In this document: in pieces, positions 7,603 to 16,141 of the stretch
Layout: each line of letters begins with the position of its first letter
Position numbering within the stretch: the stretch's first letter is position 1
From: Methylocaldum sp. 14B
Lineage (GTDB): Bacteria; Pseudomonadota; Gammaproteobacteria; Methylococcales; Methylococcaceae
Direction: 5' to 3'
Length of the DNA stretch: 64,000 nucleotides
Assembly (NCBI RefSeq): GCF_002005105.1
Contig: NZ_MSCV01000002.1
Coordinates: 124,001 to 188,000, forward strand
Made by a program: the position numbers and the translations under genes
Notes under the pieces: model-generated
Told to the model about the DNA's origin: nothing
The model's database searches: none
What the model saw: only the letters and a program-made list of their open reading frames with translations

Positions 7603-7899
7603 GCGCGCGAGTGTGCGGCGGACCGGCCGGATGGCAGGCCTGTCCTGAGCCCCGTCGAAGGGGCGCGACGCCGCCGCGGGGTGGTCTCCCGCAAGAAGGA
7701 GCAACGCCGCCAGGTGGCCTGCCCGCCGTGCAATCGGGTGCGTAGCGGCTTCACCCAGAAGGTGAGACCGGTACAAGGTCGGACACTTACGATTCATTGG
7801 ACTTCTCTAATGCATCGAAGCGGTCAACTGCCGTTTCTAGGATAATCACTCGCCAGGGCTTGCCGGTTCTGGTACTCGGTTTTCACGAGGAGAGGAAAG

Positions 7900-8976
7900 G
7901 TGAAAAGACTAATCTTGTGCTTGCCGCTTATGGTGGTGGGAAACGCATGGGCAGCCGAGGAGCTTATGCAAAGGGCGCAGGCCCTGTTCAAACCCATTCC
8001 CACCGAACCGCCGCCCATCCGGAACACTGTCGTTACGCCGGAAAGGATCGAGTTGGGCAAGATGCTCTACTTCGATCCGCGTCTTTCGAGGAGTTGGATG
8101 ATCAGCTGCAATAGCTGCCACAACCTGGCGCTGGGCGGCGTCGATCTCGAGCAGACTTCGATCGGACACGGATGGCAGAAAGGGCCCCGCAATGCACCCA
8201 CGGTGCTGAATTCCGTGTTCAATATCGCCCAGTTCTGGGACGGGCGGGCGGCCGATCTTCAAACGCAAGCCAAGGGTCCCTTGCAGGCCAGCGTCGAGAT
8301 GAACAATACCCCCGAGCGGCTCGAAAAAACCCTGAACACCATCCCCGGCTATGTCGAACGCTTCAAGCAAGCTTTCCCGAACGAACCCAACCCGGTGAGC
8401 TTCGATAATCTGGCAAAGGCCATCGAGGCCTTCGAAGCGACCCTGATTACCCCGAATTCCAAGTTCGACCGCTATCTCAAAGGCGACGACAAAGCGCTCA
8501 ACGATGCGGAAAAACAAGGCCTGGCGCTGTTCATGGACAAGGGCTGCTCGAACTGCCACAACGGCATCAACATCGGCGGCAACGGCTATTTTCCTTTCGG
8601 CGTCGTGGAAAAACCCGGTGCGGAAATCCTGCCGCTGAAGGACAAGGGACGATTCACCGTCACCAATACCGCCAGCGACGAATACGTCTTCAAAGTGCCC
8701 TCATTGAGGAATATCGTGCTGACGCCTCCTTATTTCCACTCCGGCCAGGTGTGGGATCTCCGGCAGGCCGTGGCCATCATGGGCACGGCGCAACTGGGTG
8801 CCAAGCTGACCGATCCGGAAATCGACTCGGTCACCACCTTTTTGAGAACCTTGACCGGCGATCAACCCAAAATCGAATTGACCCACCTGCCGGCTCACAC
8901 CAAAGACACACCCTTGCCGATCGTGGAAGTTACGCCGGAAGGTACGGTAAAACCCGAGGGCACCAAAACGCATTAG
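7900..8976 (+). CDS. Periplasmic diheme cytochrome c peroxidase
   Basis: The protein has 358 residues with a cleavable signal peptide (cut near residue 18, after AWA). Two CxxCH haem sites (CNSCH at 70-74, CSNCH at 216-220) and the peroxidase context (DGRAADLQTQAKGPL, then ASVEM) identify a CcpA/MauG-superfamily diheme enzyme. It would reduce hydrogen peroxide to water in the periplasm with electrons from c-type cytochromes. The order of sites and the length match classic bacterial CCP rather than MauG. The start is at ATG 7900 behind GAGGAGAGGAAAGG. It stands alone; the c4-like cytochrome encoded convergently nearby is a possible donor. Confidence 0.9.
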   Translation: MKRLILCLPLMVVGNAWAAEELMQRAQALFKPIPTEPPPIRNTVVTPERIELGKMLYFDPRLSRSWMISCNSCHNLALGGVDLEQTSIGHGWQKGPRNAPTVLNSVFNIAQFWDGRAADLQTQAKGPLQASVEMNNTPERLEKTLNTIPGYVERFKQAFPNEPNPVSFDNLAKAIEAFEATLITPNSKFDRYLKGDDKALNDAEKQGLALFMDKGCSNCHNGINIGGNGYFPFGVVEKPGAEILPLKDKGRFTVTNTASDEYVFKVPSLRNIVLTPPYFHSGQVWDLRQAVAIMGTAQLGAKLTDPEIDSVTTFLRTLTGDQPKIELTHLPAHTKDTPLPIVEVTPEGTVKPEGTKTH

Positions 8977-9060
8977 CCATGTAGAAGGATGAGCCTTTCC
9001 GAGCGGCGTCGAAGAGGCGTTATGCCAAGTCGATTTCAATCTGGAATTCATGTTTGTAGA

Positions 9061-9160
9061 AGGGTGGATTAGGCCGTGAGGCCGTAACCCACCGAGCGAC
9101 CCCGCATGGGTGGGCTACGCGGAGCCTGTCCCGAGCGGAGCCGAGGGGCTAATCCACCCT
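9061..9160. repeat. 100-bp palindrome-ended intergenic repeat
   Basis: The arms AGGGTGGATTAG (9061-9072) and CTAATCCACCCT (9149-9160) are exact inverted repeats. Inside lies a CCTGTCCCGAGCGGAGCCGAGGGG segment related to the repeat near 7646 and 15653. It contains no reading frame of note, sits between the peroxidase gene and the next repeat, and looks like a MITE or large REP element. Confidence 0.65.
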
Positions 9161-9242
9161 ACGATGAATGTCCACACGAATGCCGAAAGGAATTAGAGCG
9201 TTTTCCATCCCGGTGTACGGATTCGTGCCAGGAGGGGAGAAC

Positions 9243-9313
9243 GTAGGTCGGCAATCCCTTGCCGACAAAGCCCTTCGCCGAGCCGATACGTCGGCAAGGG
9301 ATTGCCGACCTAC
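9243..9313. repeat. Dispersed palindromic repeat, copy 1 (perfect arms)
   Basis: Two 24-base arms beginning GTAGGTCGGCAATCCCTTGC are perfect inverted complements around a 23-base spacer. This is the most symmetric of five copies in the window (also 15712, 18676, 26895, 63549). It lies between convergent transcription units, where it could fold as a strong hairpin. The rest of 8977-9414 holds only the 9061-9160 repeat. Confidence 0.85.
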
Positions 9314-9414
9314 ATATCCGAATCCCTTCACCGATTCGGAAAACGCTCTAGCCGTTCCCGGCAGACCGGCTAACGCTTATTCCGGTTACACGAAAAAATC
9401 AGAGGGAAAATCGA

Positions 9415-10071
9415 TCAGCGTTCCAAACCCGCGTAATACCTCGCCAACTGCCGGATCTCCTCGTCGTTGAGCTGCTGCACGATCAGGCGCATGCGCCGGT
9501 AGATATCGTTGCGTCGCGCCTCGGATTTGTACGCCAGCATCGTTTGTTCGAGATAGGCGGCCTTTTGGGCGGCAAGGACCGGCGTATCCATGGTCTGGCC
9601 TTGCCCGGCGGAACCGTGACAGACGGCGCAGGGCGCTACGATGCGCGTTCCGTCGCCGCGGTCGACGAGTTTGCGGATCGTGTCCGGAACCTCATCTGCC
9701 TTCTTTGCGGGAGGCAGGGGCTGGCGGCTGTACCAGGCCGAGACGTCCGCCATGTCCTGATCCGACAGGCCGGCGCTTATGCCCACCATGATCTCGTTCG
9801 AGCGGCTGCCGCTCTTGTAATCGTGAAGCTGCTTATAGAGATAGGTCGCCGATTGCCCTTGAAGATACGGGAATTCGCTTTCGGCGTTTTCCGGCGTCGC
9901 GGCATGGCAGGCTTCGCAAGCTTGCGCGAGTTCCTTACCCCTCTCGGCATCGCCGTTCTTGACGAACCTCAGGGTTTCCGGGGTCCACGCCACCTGGGTC
10001 GAAGGCTCCGCCGAGATTTGACCGTTCGCCGCAACGAGCACGATCCATGCGAAAACATAGCCCTTTTTCAT
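9415..10071 (-). CDS. Periplasmic diheme cytochrome c4-like protein
   Basis: The protein has 218 residues with a signal peptide and two CxxCH haem sites (CEACH in the first half, CAVCH in the second). Each half is a class I cytochrome c domain, the layout of cytochrome c4. It would carry electrons in the periplasm. The ATG at 10071 is chosen because it begins a normal signal peptide; an upstream frame start at 10098 would lie inside the oxidase gene. It follows the oxidase subunit I gene after one base, so it is the last gene of the oxidase operon and the probable electron donor. Confidence 0.88.
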   Translation of the reverse strand: MKKGYVFAWIVLVAANGQISAEPSTQVAWTPETLRFVKNGDAERGKELAQACEACHAATPENAESEFPYLQGQSATYLYKQLHDYKSGSRSNEIMVGISAGLSDQDMADVSAWYSRQPLPPAKKADEVPDTIRKLVDRGDGTRIVAPCAVCHGSAGQGQTMDTPVLAAQKAAYLEQTMLAYKSEARRNDIYRRMRLIVQQLNDEEIRQLARYYAGLER

Positions 10072-10072
10072 G

Positions 10073-11701
10073 TCAGTACCCCCACGCGACCGAGCCAAAG
10101 GTCTTGATCAGGAAAAACTGGGCGATCGGATAGCCGAAGTTCACCAGCATGAGCACCGCTATCGCTATATTCCACACTCTAAAACCGTTCAACAGCGGAT
10201 GCACCCGGGTCACCGGGTCCAGCGATTCCGCGTATTCGATTTCGTCCGCCTGAATCGGCGCCGTTTCCGGCTGTCGGTACGATTTCGCGAGGATGTAGAC
10301 GAACAGCCCGGCCGAAAACGTCAGCACGGTTCCCCCGACGACCATGGTCAATATATAGGGATCCCACGCGAAGGTGAGGGGACTGTTGTAGGTCACGGTC
10401 GAAATGCGGCGCGGCTGGCCGAGCAACCCGAGAATATGCCAGGCCGTCGTCAGAATGACGAACCCCCAAAACCACGACCACAGTTGCACGAGAGGCAACG
10501 TGGACGAACCAAGCGGCTTGCCGGTCACGTGTGGCCAAAGGTAATAGGCCGTGGCCATGTACATGATGATGGTGGTCCCGCCGAAGATCAGATGGAAATG
10601 CCCGGCCACCCAGGCCGTATTGTGGACCATGGCGTTCATCGCATAACTCGCGTTGACCAGGCCGCCGAAACCGCCCAGGACCAGCATCGCAGCCGCAAGA
10701 ATGCCCGCGAGCACCATGGAGTTGCGCCAGGGCAAGGCCCCGATCCAGCCGAACAAGCCCGTGCCTCCCTTGGATCGGCCGGCCATCTCCAGCGAGGCGG
10801 TCACCGTGAAGGCGGTAAGCAAGGTCGGCACGGCCACAAGAAAGGTCAGCGCACCGTGAGACAGCTTGAAGCCGGCACTCTGTTCGGGGTCCATATAAAG
10901 ATGGTGAAAACCGATCGGCAGACTGAGCACCAAGAGCATGACGAAAGCCGCACGTCCCAGTTCGTGGCTAAAAAGTTTCCCGCCCGCCGCCTTGGGAACG
11001 AAGCTGTAAAGCGCGATATAGGCCGGTATCAGCCAGAAATAGACGATAGGATGCAGAGTCCAGGCGAATAGCGTTCTCGCTAGCCCGGCGTCAACCGTAT
11101 CCTTCAATCCCAAGGACCAGGGAACAAGCTGGAACAAAACCTCCGCCGCCACGCCCGCGCTGGTCCAAAGCCACAGAATCGCGTTGGCGGTAGTAGCAAA
11201 CATCGGCAGGGGCACCGGCTCGCCCGGATGAGCCTCCTTCCATTGCCTGTGCATGGCGATCATGATCACGCACCAGAACCACGAGCCCACCACCAGCAGC
11301 GTTGCGCCGATGTAAAACAGCGCATGGGCCTGCACCGGCGGATAAAAGGTGTAGAGCACCGAGGCCCGGCCGAGCAGCAAGGGAAGCGCGGCCAATCCCG
11401 TCCCGACCGTGCTGATCCAGAAACCGATCCAGGCCCATTTCAGATTCCATAGCGGCATCTTCAGGCTGGACACGGCCGTGACGTAGCCGAACCCCATGAT
11501 GAAAAAGGTGGTCAGCACATAAGCCATCAACACCCCATGAGTGCTGACGGAAGCGAAGTACACGCCGGGCGACTGCAGGGCCGGGATCAGGTCGCTGCGC
11601 TCCAGCACCTGGTAAAACCCCATAACCGCCGCCAAGGCGAAGGCACCGAAAGCGACCGCGAAATGGCTCAGCGCCAGTTTTCTGATTTCGATTGCGAGCA
11701 T
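10073..11701 (-). CDS. cbaA: ba3/cba-type haem-copper oxidase subunit I
   Basis: The 542-residue, twelve-plus-helix protein is the catalytic subunit of a type B haem-copper oxygen reductase, reducing oxygen at a haem-CuB centre in the inner membrane while pumping protons. Visible ligand motifs are STHGVLMAY (low-spin haem), LHPIVYFWLIPAY (CuB His and Tyr, with the HPIVY form typical of ba3 rather than HPEVY), GFHHLYMDP (the CuB His pair) and VAGHFHLIFGG (haem ligands near the C-terminus). It is in an operon with a CuA-carrying subunit II, a one-helix subunit and a c4-like cytochrome. Confidence 0.92.
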   Translation of the reverse strand: MLAIEIRKLALSHFAVAFGAFALAAVMGFYQVLERSDLIPALQSPGVYFASVSTHGVLMAYVLTTFFIMGFGYVTAVSSLKMPLWNLKWAWIGFWISTVGTGLAALPLLLGRASVLYTFYPPVQAHALFYIGATLLVVGSWFWCVIMIAMHRQWKEAHPGEPVPLPMFATTANAILWLWTSAGVAAEVLFQLVPWSLGLKDTVDAGLARTLFAWTLHPIVYFWLIPAYIALYSFVPKAAGGKLFSHELGRAAFVMLLVLSLPIGFHHLYMDPEQSAGFKLSHGALTFLVAVPTLLTAFTVTASLEMAGRSKGGTGLFGWIGALPWRNSMVLAGILAAAMLVLGGFGGLVNASYAMNAMVHNTAWVAGHFHLIFGGTTIIMYMATAYYLWPHVTGKPLGSSTLPLVQLWSWFWGFVILTTAWHILGLLGQPRRISTVTYNSPLTFAWDPYILTMVVGGTVLTFSAGLFVYILAKSYRQPETAPIQADEIEYAESLDPVTRVHPLLNGFRVWNIAIAVLMLVNFGYPIAQFFLIKTFGSVAWGY

Positions 11702-11705
11702 ACGC

Positions 11706-12227
11706 TTATCTCCTTACCGGTTGCGCATTGGGTGCCGCGGGCCAGCTTTCCTTGGCCACTACGGTCACCTTGCTCCACATGTGATCGTGCCCGAGCCCGC
11801 AGTATTCGTTGCAGAGCATGGGATATTCGCCAGGCTTCGGAAAGGTCGTGGTGATCTCGGAGACGTAGCCCGGCACGACCATCGTGCCCATGTTGGTCAT
11901 CGGGATATGGATGCCGTGCAGGACGTCGGCACTGGCGATGCGGAACGTCACTTGGGTTCCGGCGGGAAGCTGGATCTCGCGGGGATAGAACCCGTAGCGG
12001 GCGGCGACCAGAGTCACTTTGATCGTGCCGTCGGGCTGGGTCCAAACGCCGAGTTTATCCTCGGCGAATTCCTCGCTCAGATGGAGACTGGCGGAATCGA
12101 TGGTTTCGATGTGACTGGGCGGATGGATGTTTCGTGCGATGGCGGTGTAGAAAATGGCCAGCAGAAAGATGCCGATGACCGCCAGAACGACATAAATCCA
12201 TCTTCTCTCGAGCGGGTGGATATGCAT
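11706..12227 (-). CDS. cbaB: ba3/cba-type cytochrome c oxidase subunit II
   Basis: The protein has 173 residues with one N-terminal transmembrane anchor (about 11-29) and a periplasmic cupredoxin domain. The CuA site is complete: a His in ADVLHGIHIP, then CNEYCGLGHDHM supplying two Cys, one His and one Met. It would accept electrons from a c-type cytochrome and pass them to subunit I. The short, single-anchor form fits the ba3 class. The gap to subunit I is four bases, and to the small upstream subunit eight bases. Confidence 0.92.
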   Translation of the reverse strand: MHIHPLERRWIYVVLAVIGIFLLAIFYTAIARNIHPPSHIETIDSASLHLSEEFAEDKLGVWTQPDGTIKVTLVAARYGFYPREIQLPAGTQVTFRIASADVLHGIHIPMTNMGTMVVPGYVSEITTTFPKPGEYPMLCNEYCGLGHDHMWSKVTVVAKESWPAAPNAQPVRR

Positions 12228-12235
12228 GGCTCACC

Positions 12236-12388
12236 TCACTGCACGCCGCCGCGCGGCAGAAACACGCCGAAGTAAAGGAAAAGCCAGGCGATCACCATTC
12301 CGGCGACGATCAGGCAAAGCAGTGTCCAAGTGCCGATCGGCGTGAATTTCGAGGGATCAAAACGTTCTTCTTCATTTTTGATATCCAT
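12236..12388 (-). CDS. One-helix oxidase small subunit (subunit IIa-like)
   Basis: This 50-residue ORF starts at ATG 12388 behind a good site (AGGGGACAAAT). A charged N-terminus (MDIKNEEERFDPSKF) leads into a single long hydrophobic helix (TWTLLCLIVAGMVIAWLFLY) and a short tail. It is the first gene of the oxidase operon, eight bases before subunit II. Small single-helix subunits are found in ba3 oxidases, and position plus topology support that assignment. Confidence 0.75.
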   Translation of the reverse strand: MDIKNEEERFDPSKFTPIGTWTLLCLIVAGMVIAWLFLYFGVFLPRGGVQ

Positions 12389-12640
12389 ATTTGTCCCCTT
12401 GACAAATTAGCCGTGCCTCAACAGTCGTGGAGTGTGCCCCGCCTGATGGCCGAACGCAAGCATTAATCCGTTATGATTTGGCGGCAACGCAACAAGTTTT
12501 GCCGAATACGCGATAGAGCTAATAGCCCTGCGCGCCGAGCCATGAATCAATCAAAGGACGCGTTTTGATTGGCGAAACCGCTATCGATGGCAACAGGCGG
12601 ATGCTACTCTGCTTTCGGTCACCCGCTATAGGAGAAGGTT
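12389..12640. other. Divergent intergenic region, oxidase operon versus tetR
   Basis: About 250 bases separate the divergent oxidase operon and the TetR gene. It should hold both promoters. I see no convincing operator palindrome or ORF. The reading frame open on the + strand from 12565 through the TetR gene is an overlap artefact. Confidence 0.4.
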
Positions 12641-13261
12641 ATGGCTGTTGCCGCCGAACAACCTCCAGCCTCCGTCCGGTCCCGGCTGCTCGGGGCGGCT
12701 CTCGAATGCTTTCTCGCCGACGAATACCACAAGGTCACGACCCGACGGATTGCCGAAAAGGCCGACGCCAATATTTCCATGATCCGGTACTACTTCGGCA
12801 GCAAGGAAGGTCTGTACGAGGAGATGATCCGGCATACGTTGAGCCCGTTGCTGGATGTGCTGGACGGCCCGATACTGTCGTCGGTGGAAGGCTTTACGGA
12901 TTTCCTCCGTCTCTACTACCACGCGATGTCCAAACGGCCGGAATTTCCCAAGCTGATCCTGAAAGTGCTGGCGCTGAACCAAGGCCCAGGCCGACGCTTT
13001 ATTCAGCAATTGCTGGAACGGGGACGCACACGCGGCGCGCGGACAGTGGCCGACTTGAAAAGCCATGGACAGATCGCCCCATCGGTAGACCCCGACATCC
13101 TGAGGATGGCATTCGTCAGCCTGGCCATGATGCCGATGCTGCTGAAAGACATCTTCGAGGAACAAATGGGGCATGCGATGGATGCAGTGTTCATCGAAAA
13201 CCTGGCCGAGTTCAACGGCCGACTCTTTACGGGGGGCCTGGCACCGGCCCCGCACGAATAG
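12641..13261 (+). CDS. TetR/AcrR-family transcriptional regulator
   Basis: The 206-residue protein has a TetR DNA-binding domain at its N-terminus: LLGAALECFLADEYHKVTTR, then IAEKADANISMIRYYFGSKE, the recognition helix with the usual YYFGSK end. The C-terminal ligand-binding domain is all helical and lacks an identifiable specific motif. It lies 11 bases upstream of an O-methyltransferase gene and is divergent from the oxidase operon, so it could control either. The ligand is unknown. The start at ATG 12641 follows GGAGAAGGTT. Confidence 0.88.
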   Translation: MAVAAEQPPASVRSRLLGAALECFLADEYHKVTTRRIAEKADANISMIRYYFGSKEGLYEEMIRHTLSPLLDVLDGPILSSVEGFTDFLRLYYHAMSKRPEFPKLILKVLALNQGPGRRFIQQLLERGRTRGARTVADLKSHGQIAPSVDPDILRMAFVSLAMMPMLLKDIFEEQMGHAMDAVFIENLAEFNGRLFTGGLAPAPHE

Positions 13262-13272
13262 CTGGAGCCGCG

Positions 13273-14388
13273 ATGCCATTACAAAAAACTGCCGGAGCCG
13301 TTCGGCTGTTTTCCCGATTGATGAGATTCGCCGGCTGGCTCCAGACCATCCCGGATAAGATGACGCCGCCGCCGTTTCGCCTAATGCAGATCGGCTCGGC
13401 TTTCTGGCAATCACGAGCGCTTTACGTCGCCGCCCGACTCGACATCGCGACGGTGCTGGGAGATCAACAGTTCACGGCCGAAAAGATCGCCGCGCAGGTT
13501 TCTGCGCAACCCGATGGCGTCTACCGGCTGCTTCGGATGCTCGCTGCCATGGGCGTTTTCCAGGAAGTGTCGCCTCGTGTGTTCGGTAATAACCGCGTTT
13601 CCGCCTATCTGCGGAAGGACCACCCGAAAAGCGTGCGCGCGATGATTCTGATGCACAACTCGGAGGAGATGAGCCGCCCCTGGTATGAACAATTGGAAAA
13701 CGGCGTCAAGAGCGGGGAAGTTCCTTTCAGGCTCGCTCATGGGCAGGACCTGTTTGCTTATATGGACAGCCACCCCGAATTCGACGCACTGTTCTCGCGG
13801 GCAATGGACAGCGTTGAAGCCTTGACCGGAGACAGCTTCGCCCGCGACTTCGATTGGGGACGTTTCGAGCGCGTGATTGATGTTGGCGGATCGAGGGGCA
13901 GTAAGTCCCTTGCCATTCTGAAACGGCATCCGCATCTGAAAGCCGTGGTGGTCGATCGCGCTCAGGTTATCCGGGATGCCGAACGATATTGGATTGGACG
14001 CGAAGCTCCGGAGCTGCTCGCCCGCCTGAGCTTTCAGGCCGGCGATTTACTCGAAGCGGTCCCGACGGCGACGAGCGACAAGGACATCTACCTGCTCAGC
14101 GCCGTACTGCACGGCTTCGACGACGAGACCTGCGCCAAAGCTCTCACCAATCTTGCCGGCGCTTGCACCGGAACGGGCGCCCGCATCGCCCTGATGGAGC
14201 TGGTCATGGCCGAATCGCGGGCCGACCTTGCCGGCGCTGCTCTCGACATGCAAATGTTCATGGCCACCCGAGGAAGAGAGAGGACTCTCGATGAATGGCG
14301 GAGTCTGTTCGACCGGTGCGGGATGATGCTGGAAGAAGTGGTGAACCTTCGATCGTTTGCGAAGATACTCGTTCTACAGCCGAGATAA
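13273..14388 (+). CDS. SAM-dependent O-methyltransferase (acetylserotonin/hydroxyneurosporene type)
   Basis: The 371-residue protein belongs to the plant-type (family 2) O-methyltransferases. An N-terminal dimerisation winged helix (FRLMQIGSAFWQSRALYVAARL, then GVYRLLRMLAAMGVF) is followed by a Rossmann domain with the SAM motif VIDVGGSRGSKSLAILKRHP, the downstream LLSAVLHGFDDETC and the LMELVM strand. The substrate would be a small aromatic or polyketide-like hydroxyl; it cannot be named. The start at ATG 13273 is 11 bases after the tetR stop. The same frame is open far upstream across tetR, but that part is not real. Confidence 0.88.
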   Translation: MPLQKTAGAVRLFSRLMRFAGWLQTIPDKMTPPPFRLMQIGSAFWQSRALYVAARLDIATVLGDQQFTAEKIAAQVSAQPDGVYRLLRMLAAMGVFQEVSPRVFGNNRVSAYLRKDHPKSVRAMILMHNSEEMSRPWYEQLENGVKSGEVPFRLAHGQDLFAYMDSHPEFDALFSRAMDSVEALTGDSFARDFDWGRFERVIDVGGSRGSKSLAILKRHPHLKAVVVDRAQVIRDAERYWIGREAPELLARLSFQAGDLLEAVPTATSDKDIYLLSAVLHGFDDETCAKALTNLAGACTGTGARIALMELVMAESRADLAGAALDMQMFMATRGRERTLDEWRSLFDRCGMMLEEVVNLRSFAKILVLQPR

Positions 14389-14575
14389 CGAGATTTGCCG
14401 GTGACCTGAACTCGAATCGCCGGTAAATTCCGCCTTCACATTTTGCCGCCGAGACGCATGAGCATTCCGCACAAATGCCCAAGTACAATAACCCCGAAAA
14501 GACACATAAGAAAACCGTGATCCTAAACCCATCGCAAACGGTCGCTTCAGCCGCACCGCTTCTTGGGGGCAAACC

Positions 14576-15247
14576 GTGAACATCCTGAAGAGAATCGTCT
14601 TATTCGCACTGGCCTTTTCAGCTCTTCCGGCATATGCGGACTGGAGCGCGGAAGACGAATACGCCTGCAGTGATAATGTGGCCGGCAAATTCAAGTATTA
14701 CGCCCTGGCCCTGTCCTGGTCGCCGGAATTCTGCCGTTCCCATCCCGGTCTCCGGGACGAGCCGCAGTGCCGGGAAAACCGTCGATTCATTGTCCACGGA
14801 CTTTGGCCTCAGTGCGAAAACGACGCTCCGCGCGATTGCCAAGACGGCGGACGCCCGGATCGGGTCGATAAACGCAGGATTCACGGCTTCATGCCATCGG
14901 ACTATCTCATCCGTCACGAATGGAAGGCCCACGGAACCTGCTCGGCTCTGTCCCGCAGGGGCTACTTCGAGCTTACCGAAACGCTTTTCCGGAAACTGAA
15001 CTTGCCCAGCCTCGCCGAAACCGCCGAAGCGGAGGAGATCGAGCGGCTGTTCATGGAAAAGAATCCAGGGCTCGATGACGACGAAATCGTGCTGTCCTGC
15101 GGCGCGAACGGCCAAAGGAGCAGCGCCAAGACCCTAGACGAGGTCATCGTTTGCTTCGACCGCGACACCCACGCCTTTACCCGCTGCGAGAGCATCCGCG
15201 ACACCTGCCGGACCCAGAAAACCGTCACGATCACCGGAGCGCGTTGA
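14576..15247 (+). CDS. Secreted RNase T2-family ribonuclease
   Basis: The 223-residue protein begins at GTG 14576 with a signal peptide ending near residue 21 (PAYA). Both catalytic signatures of RNase T2 are present: FIVHGLWP at 71-78 with His74, and HEWKAHGTC at 114-122 with His114, Glu115, Lys117 and His119. Numerous Cys suggest periplasmic disulfides. It would cleave single-stranded RNA through a 2',3'-cyclic phosphate, scavenging RNA in the periplasm or outside the cell. It appears monocistronic. Confidence 0.92.
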   Translation: MNILKRIVLFALAFSALPAYADWSAEDEYACSDNVAGKFKYYALALSWSPEFCRSHPGLRDEPQCRENRRFIVHGLWPQCENDAPRDCQDGGRPDRVDKRRIHGFMPSDYLIRHEWKAHGTCSALSRRGYFELTETLFRKLNLPSLAETAEAEEIERLFMEKNPGLDDDEIVLSCGANGQRSSAKTLDEVIVCFDRDTHAFTRCESIRDTCRTQKTVTITGAR

Positions 15248-15295
15248 ACGCGGAGAAGCCGGCCAAATAAGCACAGACAAGCGATTGCATCCCGC

Positions 15296-15658
15296 ATGAG
15301 CCTCGACTACGTCACCCTCGACCTCCTCCGCCAGAACCACCCGGCCTGGCGCTTGCTGCGCTCGGATCACGCGCCGCTGGTGGCGAGTTTTCTGCATCGC
15401 GTGTTCGTCGCGCCCAATGTGCGGACGATGGCGCAGTCGGACCTGGCCGAAGCGCTGGAGGACGAGTTGTTCGGGCTGCGCGAGCGGCTGGGGGAGGACG
15501 CATTCCCTAAGCCTGCGCTCGAATACCTGAACGACTGGGGCGGCAACGACACCCACGGCTTCGCCATCCTGGACAGCATGCGCAAGCTCGCCGGACACCA
15601 GCACAGCGCGATAGAGGACTATTACGGAATTCCGCGAGCCGGAATAAGCCCGTCCTGA
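15296..15658 (+). pseudogene. Wadjet remnant: jetA start fused to jetD end
   Basis: Residues 1-80 match the N-terminus of the DUF3375 (JetA, MukF-like) subunit of Wadjet: SLDYVTLDLLRQNHPAWRLL, then APLVASFLHRVF and DELFGLRERLGEDAFP. Full JetA proteins are about 450 residues or more. From residue 82 the sequence switches to WGGNDTHGFAILDSMR, which resembles the Toprim-region motif (WGDLDTHGFAILxxLR) of JetD, the DUF3322/DUF2220 nuclease. The simplest reading is one deletion that removed most of jetA, all of jetB and jetC, and most of jetD. The product cannot be a working plasmid-restriction system. It marks the left edge of the defence island. Confidence 0.7.
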
Positions 15659-15711
15659 GCGAAGTCGAAGGGGCGGCAGCCGTTCCCGGCAAACAGGTGC
15701 AAATCAGCATG

Positions 15712-15770
15712 GTAGGTCGGGAATCCCTTCCCGACATAAGGGATGCGTCGGCAAAGGATTGCCGACCTAC
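15712..15770. repeat. Dispersed palindromic repeat, copy 2
   Basis: The left arm GTAGGTCGGGAATCCCTTCC and right arm ending GGATTGCCGACCTAC are imperfect inverted repeats, related to the perfect copy at 9243. It is preceded at about 15652-15674 by a TCCTGAGCGAAGTCGAAGGGG repeat. The remainder of 15659-16141 is gene-free and AT-richer from 15860. It includes a self-complementary ATGTATACAT at 15903, and probably carries the hsdR promoter. Confidence 0.75.
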
Positions 15771-16141
15771 GACTAAGCTCTTTAGTTGGAAGGGAGTAGA
15801 GTAACCGCCGTGACTATCATGTCGAGCCTCGTCCTTGCCCGCTCACTCCATTCAAAAAGATCCATATTTCGCATGAAACTTCATTCTTATTGGTTTATTG
15901 CAATGTATACATGACAATAATTTAATGTGGCGCTCACAAGAAGAACTAACCGACCTGTCGACAAAAACCGCAAACACGACATGACCCCGCTGCTCAGCGT
16001 CCTCACCGGGGCTGCTATTTTCAAGCATCAACTCACCGCTTCGCGCTTCACGCGACGACGCAAGCGCCAAACCTTCGGCCGAGCTGTCCTTACGTTCATC
16101 GAATTACCGCGATGTTTCGTTAAATAGACGGGGAGAAGTAA

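Noticed and set aside
9243-9313. CRISPR-like or tRNA-like element
   Set aside because: It is a single long palindrome without regularly spaced repeats, an anticodon arm or a CCA end.
10070-11071. 333-codon plus-strand frame opposite oxidase subunit I
   Set aside because: The minus-strand frame contains all haem and copper ligand motifs; the plus frame is low-complexity and His/Arg/Gly-rich.
12565-13272. Upstream extension of the O-methyltransferase frame
   Set aside because: It lies over the tetR gene in another frame, and the methyltransferase family N-terminus begins at about 13273.
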